Shown: piece by piece, positions 36,801-48,800 of the stretch
How the letters are laid out: each line of letters opens with the position of its first letter
Numbering within the stretch: the stretch's first letter is position 1
Assembly (NCBI RefSeq): GCF_019175285.1
Contig: NC_056528.1
Location: 43,645,090 to 43,709,089 of the forward strand
From: Sceloporus undulatus
Taxonomy: Eukaryota > Chordata > Lepidosauria > Squamata > Phrynosomatidae
Length of the DNA stretch: 64,000 nucleotides
Direction of reading: 5' to 3'
Program-made: the position numbers and the translations under genes
Notes under the pieces: model-generated
The model's input: the letters and a program-made list of their open reading frames with translations, nothing else
What the model was told of the DNA's origin: nothing
Databases searched by the model: none

Positions 36801-39800
36801 CAAACCTAAGAGTAAAAACAGAAGGAAAATGTGTCAGTCACTAGCTGAACCCTAACCGGTTTCAAAGATGTTAACTTTGTCCTAGTATTCAATAGTCCTA
36901 GCTTTCTGCCCAAATTATATTTGTTGTTGTTGCATGCTTTCGAATTGTTTCCGACTTATGGTTAGCCAAAGGTGAACCTATCATGGGGGTTTCTTGGCAA
37001 GATTTGTTCACAGGAGGTTTGCCATTGCCTTCCCCAGAGGCTGAGAGCATGTGACTTGCCTAAGGTCACGCAGTGGGTTTCATGGCCTAATGGCGAATCG
37101 AATCCTAGTCTCCAGAGTTGCAGTCTAACACTCAGAACATTATCCCACTCTTACTCTATTTAACATAAAAGATGTAAAAGAGGAAGCCTACTAGAGGAAG
37201 AAAGAACAGATGCTATTTTGTAATCACCACAACTCGGCAGTGCCTCCAGGCCCATTTACAGAGTAGCAAAGAGTTAATCCTGCAGCAAATGTTTTCATCT
37301 CCAATAGAAAAATGAAACAAAATGAAAGAGTTCTGTCCTCATTTTCCTGAAATCTACAACTTGGTGCCAATTCTCAAGTCTAGGGAAGAGAAGGCTAGGT
37401 GGCCAATGGCTTCAAAGGTCTTCAGTGAAAGAACAGCATTGTAAATGCACAATGGCTGTAGCAAGCACATATCTAATCTCAAGCATTCCCAGGTTAAATA
37501 GACTTTAGCAAATTGGGCAGAAGCTGGGAACTTAAATTAAAATGCATTAAATTAAGACAGGTTCTAACACTGGCATGCAGCATCCTGGACCAGGGAGTGA
37601 TGAATGAAATCTTTTAATTGTGCAAATCAAAATTTTTGGCCAATGCTGACTTATCTATAAGCAGGACTTCTGAAAACAGATTAACCCAGCTGGAGCAGGG
37701 GCGAGGGGGAAATAAATGGAGCTTCCCTAAACAGAACAGTCCCAGTTGTGATTAGTAAATGCTTGGGAGAAATACTGGGAAGCTTTTTGTGAACGTCCCA
37801 GGGGCATCTGACAGGCCACTGCTGAAGGCTGAACATTGCCTGAGATTAAATCTTTTGCTCAGCTAGCAAGTCCAGCTCTCATCTTCATAGTCTGGAAATG
37901 GAATGCACAAGGTCAATGCAAGGGAAGAAAGTCCAAAAAGTACCTGGAGAATGACCAGAGCACCCTTTGTTCAGATTTAGACAAGTAACATATTAGTTGT
38001 TTTTGCCATGATGTGTAGCAAATCATAACCGTATGAGAGCTTGAGAGAACTGATTAGAAGCAAGAATGAGTGGGAAAGTAAAGTCTTGAGATAGGGATGA
38101 AATTCAAGTAGAGCACCAGACCTGCCTATCTTTTTCTCCCCTACCCTCTTCAAAACTTCTTGGACAGAAAGTATGGCCTTTGTTAAATAAGCTGTTTCAT
38201 TGTATATGATTAATATCATTAGTTCATGATTAATATTATTATAAACATTTGGGTTTGATGAGACTCACCTGTCTCTGACCAGTGCATTGATCAATGGGTT
38301 GACCTGCTTGATCCTCCCAATGTATGTTTCAATTACATCCACACATGACACCTGCAAGAGAGCAGACAGTGGTCTGTTTTCATGAAATGATTTCATATTG
38401 GCTGATTTAATTTATATCCCACCTTCCTTCCAAGGCTCAGATGCAAATTGGCTTTCAACATACTTAAAGACGTTCAAATAAAAACACAGTAATACACAAA
38501 TAGCATCATCCACTAAAGAATGCCGAAACAGGATGTAGTAAACCGTCACCTTTTGCTTAGGTTACATTTTTCATTTCTGTTTGTTAATCACTTCATTACA
38601 CATGCATATATATATTAAAACACAAATTAATTATATACTACTAATAAGCACTCAAATATTGAAAGTTCAGCATATCCATTTTAACAGGTTAATTGCAAGA
38701 GGCAGCCAGTTGCTGAAGATATGCGTGAATAGAAATTCTTTGCCGGAAATGGCAACAGCCCTTAGTTTAATTTCCCTTGGAGGAGTGCTGCAAAATCTGA
38801 AAGCTGCACCAAGGAGGCTGTCTGTCTGTTGTGATTGTATGACACATACCTCCAAAAGTAATATGATTGAGCAAAGTGTCTCTCCTGCAAAAAGCCTGGG
38901 CAGCATTATATGGGAGAATTGGTTTTCAGATAGCTGGGACTCAAGTAGCACAGGGCTTTAAAGGTCATAACCAGCATTGAACTGTGCTTGGAAGGGGACA
39001 GATAATCAGTCCAGCTTAGGGTTGTCCAATCAAATATAGGTCAGGGATTCCGTAGCTTTAATCATTAATAGATCCTGGCCCAGGAAGAAGAAGTGCTGTA
39101 ACACTGTCAGGTGGAACAACAACACCTATCCTCTCTCACCTCCCCAAATCCATCTTTCACCTCCTGCAGCTCCTCTCATGGCTATTTAGTGGCCGGTGGA
39201 AACAGGATTGAGAGTGAAGAAGCGTGTCATAGGTCTGCCTGGCCCAGATTTTCCAATCCAGGATCTGTCCTTGCCCGTGTCAACCTGGCATCCCTAGTAC
39301 AGCTATTGTAATAGGAGAATTACATCTTCCTTGTAACCAGACTCAGTCAGCAGTGTGGCTACAACATTTTGGGTCAGCTACGGTTTCCAAACCTTCTCCG
39401 CAGGCAACACATAGAATGGATTACAATAATCCAAATGGAATAAGCCAACGTGGTTTAGTGGTTTGGGTGTTGGACTATGACTCCGGAGACCAAGGTTCAA
39501 TTCCTGGCTCAGCCATGAAACCCACTGGGTGACTTTGGGCAAATCACACTTTCTCCGCCTCAGAGGATGGCAATGACGAACTCCTTCGGAAGAAACTTGC
39601 CAAGAAACCCCTATGATAGATTCACCTTACAGTCGCCATCAGCCAGAAATGACTTGAAAACACAACAACAGCAACAACAAATGGCATGCAGCCAAGGCAG
39701 GTGTCACTATGACCAGATCAGATATTTCTAGGAATGGGCACAGCGGGCACACTGTGCATTTAATTTAATTGGTTTGTTTTATTTGATTTATGTTTGAAAC

Positions 39801-42800
39801 AATGGCCAAGGCCCTACAAACTTTTAGCATGAATGTACACCAGAATATTGATGCTGGATCCTACAACTTCACAACTGACTGCATACCAGGCAACATGCCT
39901 TGTGGCTCACTCGCTGTGCAGTGGTCACCAAATCCAAAAGACAGCAAGAGAGTGCTGTGTGTGTGTCCTTGTGAAATGTAGGCCATTCAAGAAAAATGTA
40001 AGACGTTACAGAATAAAAGCTAAAAACACTTGCACGTAAATTCATTCCATATGGTTTATTTACAGCCATATTACATATACTGTATTTTATTATGTACTGA
40101 ACTGCATTTTTTCCAATGAACTTATCTTTGTAATAATGCCTTGTTGGCTTGCAATATACTTCTAGAACTCTGAGCAAAACAAATGCTCCAAATGGTGTTG
40201 TACTAGCAACAAACCCTTGCCCGAATCTACATTAATGTTATTCCCTTCATTTGTCCATTATGCTGAAATGGAGGAGGGGAAAACCTTTCAACATTTGCAT
40301 TGTGTCCTCAGGTAGTGCATTGCCTAATGCCATGTTTGCTCTCCTTTTCCCTTCAGAGAAACAAACACTCCTAAGTTCTGGGTGCAGGTTTTGTCTGCTC
40401 CTGTTCTTAGGAAATAAGAGCTTTAGAAGGAGCCATCCTATCCCCCTATTTGCAGCAAGGACAGGCTGTCAGGTAGACATACTTCTCAAAGGGGAAAAGC
40501 AAGAGGTGTTATTCAATGGGCTTCTTAGTCATGCCCAAATAGAGGACATTTTGGAATTCAATGTTAAAATGTAGGACATGCCCACAAAAAGAAGGGTGTC
40601 TAGTCACTCTGCCTAAAGGTAACAGACCTTGAAAGGTAATCAGAGCTTGTCTGGTTTTGAAAGCTAAGCAGGGTGACTCCTGGTTAGCACTTGGATGGGA
40701 AATCATCAAGAAACACTAGGTGCTATGGACTGTACTTCAGAAGAAGGAATTGTCCAAACCATCTCTGAGTACTCCTTGCCTAAGGAAACTCTTTAAAATT
40801 CATGAGGCTGCCATAATTTGAGCACACATACATATGTGCAGTGCCTCAATAGGAGTCTGGTGTCTATGTCATGCCTGGACAGAGTGTTAGAAAACCCAGA
40901 ACTCAGTCTCAACAAAGTCTTGCTGTATCAGGTCTTATCTAACCCTGTAGCTTGTTTTCCCAGATGATTCTGGGAAGCCCTAGGCGCAAACACACAACCT
41001 GATAGTACACCCCTACTATTAGTCAGTAACTGGCTTTTGGCTATATAGCCAAGAATAATCATGGCACAATCACTGTATTTCAGCCATGACTAAGATGGGT
41101 GGAGGATTCTGGGAGATGTAATCCAAAACAGTATGTCTTCCAAGCTCTGATTTCAGTCAAATCTCGCATGTGCTTGTTTTGGACAGAAGAAATGGGAAAA
41201 CCCAGTATATATCATGTAAGATCAGTAAAGAAGGAGGATACGGGTAGGATAAAATCAAAATAATAAAGAGGATAGAAACATGTTCATTAATTGGTGGGGA
41301 CTTATAGTCTGAAGAAAATGTCTGATTACTGAAACATTCAATATTATGTGAAGTCGAAGGCTTTCATGGCCGGTATCCATAGTTTTTTCTGGGCTTTTCG
41401 GGTTCTGTGGCCATGTTCTAGAAGAGTTTATTCCTCATGTTTCGCCAGTATCTGCTTATGATAAGACAGAATTTGGTGAAGCACCTGCAACAGGTCATTA
41501 ACTTTGTAGTTATACTTAAAGATTCTCTACTGAAAAGAATATTTGCTTGAAAAGGCACACTGCCTATCTTTAGTTTACCCACAATGTACAATATATATAG
41601 GTAGAAACCCTAATAACAACCTATAGGTAGAATCCCTATATGAACCCCCATATAGAATACCTTAGGATTTCCATCGTCTTACTGTCGGTTTTTTATCGTT
41701 GGATATTATTTTATCACTGTTATTGTTAATTGGGAATTTTTAGTGTTGTGTGGGAGGGGGGATAATGGGTTTTATTTTGCATTTTTATTCTAGTCTGTAT
41801 TGTATTCTACTCTTAATGTAAGCCGCCTCGATCCAACTGGAGAGGTGAGATAAAACCAATTATTATTGTTGTTGTTGTTGTTATTGTTGTTATTATTATT
41901 ATTATATGTACAAACCTGAGGAGCAACACTGTGAGAGCTCATGCTTCCTTGGACCAAACATGACCATGTGAATAATCTCCCACATACATTCCGGGTTTAT
42001 TGTTCACACTAAGGAACCACATCTATGTGCAAGTTCAGTTGTTCACATGTGTCAGCACTCGAATAAAGATGGGGTTGACGGTGTGAATGTTATCAAAGCA
42101 CATTCAAGACATGCAGGGCTTTATCCCAGTCCTATTCATTTCCGTTATTAATGTAGCCGAGAATGCAACTCTTTTAGTAAAACTCGGGGGGGGGGGGACT
42201 GATTATTCCAGCTTAAGTAGTCTTTTTGACAGCCCCCCCCCCAAAAAAAACCCTCAACCGGATGCATTGTTACAAATCTTCCTTATAAATTTGCTGAACT
42301 GTTACAAGTTTCCAGTCTACATTTCCCTGTTCTTGGGTTATGACTATGCTCCTGATAAGACTGTCAAGGTCTAAGGAAGCATCACATTACACTACTTGAA
42401 ATTCAAGTTCTCTGTAAGTCATCCATCCCTCTACAAAAAAGTATCAAGCTACACATTTTTAAGAGCCACATTCTTCCAGCTCTGATCTTTTCTATATGGC
42501 AGCTAAATGTCTGCAGAAGGGCAGTGTCGCAGGTAACTAAAAACACTTGCACTTTGCCTTATAAAGATGCTTGAGATTAACAGCCCTTCCCATTCAGTTG
42601 GCAGAAATGGTTATACTACTTATCAATAACTGAATCTAGGACAAAGCGCATTCTTGCTAAAGTCTAAGAGTGGGAGGAGAGTCTGATAGCGTTACCAAGC
42701 CATATATCCCAAGCCAACGTTTAATAAAGGAAGGAAATGTTGGCCTCAAAGTTCAAAATACACCAGGGAGTAGTTAACACAAGGGGACAAAAGAAAGATG

Positions 42801-45800
42801 TTGATTTAGTGGTATAATACCTATACATGTGGAAGACTCCTGCATCTGAGTTGAGAAGATATTTCAACAAATATATTTCTGTGTGAGAATGAAAACTAAA
42901 ATCTTCTAATTTATTTAAAGTATTTTATCCCATGGGTCTGAAAAAAAACAGGCCCCATAGTTAAAATGGACTAGGAAAAAGAAGATGGAAAAGCAGTAAA
43001 TGAAATGCAATGGAATAACAAAACAAATGGTGAGGTACTATGTTTCAGAAACCATTCTGTTTCTCCATACTCTGTCTTGAGTACATCAAGATCCATAATT
43101 TTTCATGAGATACACATTAAAGGTTTTAGCAAAGGCAGATTTTCTTCTGGAAATCTTTGGTGTGAGCCATTATCTAACGTATGTTCTCTTCCTTTGCTGA
43201 ATCCAGCTTGGACATCTGGCATGTCTTGCTCCATTTATTTAAAAAGTCTGTAAAATTTTAAGCATCATTTTGCATCTATGGGGGATTACTGTAATGATTC
43301 TGTGGCTACTGCAATTCCTGGCATCCCCTTTCTTGGGTAGGAGAATGGTCAGGCTAGTCTAAATGTTATCACCCTGTCTGTTTAACTTGTATGCTGAACA
43401 TGTCACACATAAAGCTAGATTAGACTTAGAGGAGGAAGGCATGAACACTGTTGGAAGGAACATCAACCATTTAAGAAGGCAAAGTAACTAAACTCAAGCC
43501 ATATGCCATCAACACTCCAAGCTACGTGAAGGATACAACTGATTTCCTGAGGAAAATACAGTCCATCTACAAACTCTCAGAAAACACCATCCTAGCCATC
43601 GTGGATATGAAATCCCTATACACCAACACCTCACACTAGGGTGGACTACAAGCCATCAAGAATATCATCTTGAATGAGGCTACAGCAGACTTGTCCACCA
43701 AACTCTGCACTTTGTACTTACTCATAACTACTTCACCTTTTGGAATGTACCTCCAGGTCAGTGGCACTGTCATGGTCACCCACGTGGCACCACAGTATGT
43801 AAACAGCTTCATGGCTGACCCAGAATGTCCATTCCTCAGCACAAGCATCCAAAAACCTCTCCTTTACTTACAATTTCTTGATGATATCTTTGTAATTTGG
43901 CCACATAGAAAGCAATCATTTGAGAAGTTCCACCACCATTTCAACAACTTCCAGCCTACCATCAGCCTGAGCCTGGAACAATTCACTTAACATGTGAAGG
44001 TGGAGGCTTTCACAGCCAGCGTCCATAGTTTTCTGTGCATTTTTGGGCTATGTGGCCATGTTCTGGAAGAGTTTATTCCTGTATGGCTGGAATCTTCAGA
44101 GAATGCTGCATAACAAATTCACATAATAATAAGAATCCACATAACAAATTTACTTTCTTAATACCACTATGCAGCTGCACAATGGACTTCTAAGCACCAC
44201 ACTCTATTGAAAATCCAAGATGTTTGCCTATCACTCACAGCACATACTTACATGTTTCCAATTTCCACTCAGAACACACTACATCCATTGGTTATAGCAA
44301 GCCCTCTGATCCAAATCTTAAACAACTACTCACTTACGACAAGAAATATAACACGGATGGTAATACAGGGATAAGACCCTGCCACAAGTCCAGATACCTA
44401 CTCTGACCTCACATCTACTTTGGGAGCAATATTACAGGAGCCAATAATACCACCCACAACATCAGAGGTACATTCATTTGTTCTTCCTCCAGTGTAATAT
44501 CCTGTGCCAGCAATGGCCCTCTACACAATACACTGGACAAAAAGGAGAGTACCTGCACAAGAGGATTAATGGACTCAAATCCAACAGTAGAAACAGCAAT
44601 ACCCCAAAACCAGTAACAGAACATGTCAACCTTCCTGGGCACACAATCAAAGATCCACAGGTTGCTGTGCTTGAACAAGAAAATGAAAGAGGAAGACTAG
44701 AACGACAAACTGCTGACCTGAATTATATTCACAAATTCCAATCCATTAGCAGAAGTATGAACAAGGAGCTCATGGCACACTACAGGTATCAATACAAGAG
44801 TCCTCACTTGCATATGTAACAAAAGAAATCTTCTCCAAGAGAGTTTTGAACCCTTGGAACTGACTTTTGGTAAGCAGGTTTATTGCTTTTGTACATCAGC
44901 ACTAACTGACCACTACTGATCTGGAAAACCTGTATCACCTTACGCAGCCCTTTGAAAATTTAGGACAAGGGATCATTTTTCTGGATCCTATTACACGCCA
45001 TCCTACTGCCACTCTGACAACTGGATAAATGTACTTTATGCCTGAGGCCCCAATATCACTTGGTACTTAATCCAAAGAATTAAAGTACAGTACTTAACAT
45101 TCACCCATGAATAGGTCAATTCAGGTTTCTTGAGTCATTTTTTGACTAAAATTTCTGGATGAGTATAAGCCTCACTGGAAAAGGCAATAAATTCACTCAC
45201 TGGAAAGGACAATAATGCTCAGTCAGGTTGAAGGCAATAGGGAAAGCAGAAAAGTGTAGGACAAGTGGATAGACTCAGTCATTGAATCATAGAATAGAAT
45301 CAAAAGGCTGGAAGACACCCCAAGGGCCATCCAACCCAACCCCACTCTGCCATGCAGCAGGAAGACACAGGTCCAAAACAGTTTGAGATGGCTTGAACTG
45401 TCCTGGCTCAGTTCTAGGGAATTTGGGGGATTGTATAGTCCCCCCTCCTTTCTCATGGACTTGAGATCTGTGCTCTTGATTATTCACGGAGGGGCCACCT
45501 CCGTTATTCTCAATGGGGTGTGCCCCTGTGGTGTGCACCCCTGTGTGTATGCGTGGGCATGCGCCCCATTCAAGCCTATGGAGCTTCAATATCTGCAAGT
45601 CTCCATTTTTGCAGGGGATCCAGAACAAATCCCCTGCAAAAACGGAGGGCTGATTGTAGTTTATTGTGGCACCAGAGCTCTCTGGCAGAGAAAGCTAAAT
45701 GTTTCAAAAAACTACAGTTCCTAGGATTTCCTAGCATTGAATCAAGGCAGTTAAAGTGGTCTCAAACTGGGTTGCATCCTTCCCAGGAGGTCGCTAAAAT

Positions 45801-48800
45801 AAGTCCCCAGGTTGTTGGGGGCAATTAGCTTACACTTTGTAAACCGCTTAGGGAGTGCTTAAGTGCACTGATAAGCGGTATAGAAATGCACTTGCTATTG
45901 CTATTATTTCTGTGGTGGGTTTTGGACCACAATCTAAGCACTCTCAACAGGATGGCCACCCAGCCTCTGTTTAAAAGCCTCCAAAGAAGGAGACTCCACT
46001 ACCCTCCGAGGAAGACTGCTCCACCCAAAGAAGCCACTGATCCTGAGTTTGCAAGACCTGAGCCTGCCTTGGGCATCTCTTATTCATAGGTCCACCCTAA
46101 ATCAAAGTTGACCTGACAACCGTTGACAACAACTAAGCTTTAGAAAAGTGGGTGCAGTGGGAGATGGCACTTTCCCATACTATGCCAGAAACAGGTGGAC
46201 TAAATGCTCCTGGCAGAAGACCTCTAGGGATCCAAAGCACCAAAGGGTTGGGCAAGATTTCCTAAACTGCCTCAACAGGTCTTTGAGACTTGCAGGTCCC
46301 ACTCCGCAGGATTGCACAGTCTGGGCAGAATGCAAATACAGTACTTACTATGGAAACCTCGGTTCCTTGTTCCTTAATCCCATCTTAGGGAGGAGGGGAA
46401 GGGAAGGCTATTTATGATTCCTCGGTGAAGAGAGAGCCACTCGCTCCTAACACAAACTGAGCCCTGGCTTCTTCGTTCATGCCCACTGAGGAGGGCACAG
46501 CGATGCCCCAAATCACAAGGGTTTGATTTTTAATTTGTTTTAGGAACTTGTTTTAATTTTTGATTTTTATTAAACACAAATATATTTACAATAAACTTAG
46601 CCACACAAACTATTAAACTTATAAGACATTAGACAAATAAAACAATAAACTACAAACTGACCATTTCCATTCTATTCCTAACTTATCTCTTCTATAATAA
46701 CTCTACAATTTGTTTGATTTATCCTAATTTAACTAAAATTTCTTAAATTCAAGCTAGTCCTCAGGTCCCTCCCAGTATTTTTCTTTTCTTTCTCACTTTC
46801 CTAACCTTTCCTAAGACTTTCTAGATCTTCTTTCCTGTTCTTCACTCTCTCCATCTCTTTCCCTCCACTAACTCTCTTTATCTCTCTTCCTCTTTCTCTC
46901 ACTTCCCTACTTTCTCACCTTACTATCTTTCCTTTCCAACCTACTCTTACCTTCTTTCCCTTTCTAATTTCCATCTTCATTCCTTCCTCTTCTGGTCATT
47001 AGATCCGAGGGCTATATCGTACTTCCCTACACCCACATATATTAACCAATTTCACTATAACATCCATGCTTCTCTCCATTTATACAACACGTCCTTCCTA
47101 TCCTACAAATCTGATTGTTTTTTTCATTACAGTATTTCATTTGCAATCCTTTATATTTACTTTCTAATATGTTTGCTACCCATCGTTTACTAGCATTTTA
47201 GGGCCCAAACAGACAGGCCAAAATAAAGCTGCTTTGGGTCACTTTGGAGGTATGCTGTTTAAATGACACATGTGTCCTAAGAGGCCAGAAGGTACGCCAA
47301 AGCTGCACTCTGGTCCTTAGGACTGGAGCGTGGCTTTGGTGTGGTTTTCAGCCTCTTAGGACGCATGCATCATTTAAACAGCATACGTACCTCCAAAGTG
47401 ACCCGAAGCAGCTTTGTTTTGGCCTGTCTGTTCGGGCCCTTAGTTGTATGATAAGAGATTATGAGGAACGCATGAGAGATGGCAAGTATTGTTAGCAGGG
47501 CCAACAAAGACCAGGAGTAATAACTGAGTAACTCAAGGAGGAAAGTGCCAAGGTAGTCTTGATGCTGAAGGTCAGGAAAACAAAAACAATGACCATGGAT
47601 GACCTACATCCTAGATAAAGAGGAAACCGAAACCAAGAGTTCCCATACGACGGATCAAACCCTAATCAGAATGGAAAATTCTAAAACATTACAAGGCAAG
47701 GATTGGCAAGGGCAGATATGAAAGAAGTGATAAGATCCTAAAGAGATAAGGTATAACTCTGAACACTAAAGCAAGGATCATCCAAGCCATGGTTTTCCCC
47801 ATCGTCATGCAGGGATTTAGAGCTTAGGTCAAGAAAGTGGATAAGAAGAAAATCAACTCCTTTGAGATGTTGGAGAAGAGTGCTGAGGAGGATAATAATA
47901 ATAATTATTATTATTATTATTTGTATCCCGCCCCTCTGAGAACAATCGGGGTGGCTAACAAAGTTAAAAATACAGCACATATAAAATCCCTGGTGCCCTC
48001 CCCTCCTTAAAAAAGTATTAAATCCAATGCAGAATTAAAAACAAACAAACAAAAAAACTTACAAGTTATAAACGGACCAGAAGGATAACAACATCACATC
48101 AGCAAACAATCAATGGGAGCAGACGTTTTTCTGAGGCTGGGTTCTCTATTCTGGATGCCATGGACAGCCAAAAAGGCAAACAAATGGCTCCTGGAGCAGA
48201 TCAAGCCCAAGCTTTCCTTCTTTATATATTCATTCATTCATTCATTCATTTCGTTTATCTGCCACCTTTCTCCCCAGATATAAAACAGATAATATAAAAA
48301 TCACTAAACACACACACACAAAAGTTACAACTGTAACGGAAGCCAAGGTGAGCAAACAGAGGCTGTCATGCTTTGGCCACATCATGAGAAGACATGTGTC
48401 ACTATTAAAGACAATGATGCTAGGAAAGGTAGAAGGCAATAGAAAGGTCAGATGGACAGACTCAGGGCCAAAACGCACTGCAGAAACAATCCAGTTTGAG
48501 ACTGCTTTAACTGCCTTGGCTCAATGCTAGGGAATTCTGGGAACTGTAGTTTTGTGAGACACAGAGCCTTCACTGTCAGAGAGAGCTCTGGCGACACAAT
48601 AAACTACAATTCCCAGGATTCCCTAGCACTGAGTCAGGGTGGTTAAAGAGGATTATTTCTGCAGTGTGTTTTGGACCTCAGTCAATCAGGGCTGCATCCG
48701 CACTGCTGAAATAACCCAGTTTGGCACCACTTTAACTGCTGCCTTGAGTCCCTGTACTGGGAGGAAGATGGGATATAAACTCAACTGCCATGGCTCAATG

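Noticed and set aside
39444-39520. A tRNA gene
   Set aside because: Only the A and B boxes are tRNA-like. There is no cloverleaf, and a SINE body and tail follow.
40643-40729. A 5S rRNA gene
   Set aside because: Too many changes and a SINE tail; it is a retroposed SINE head.
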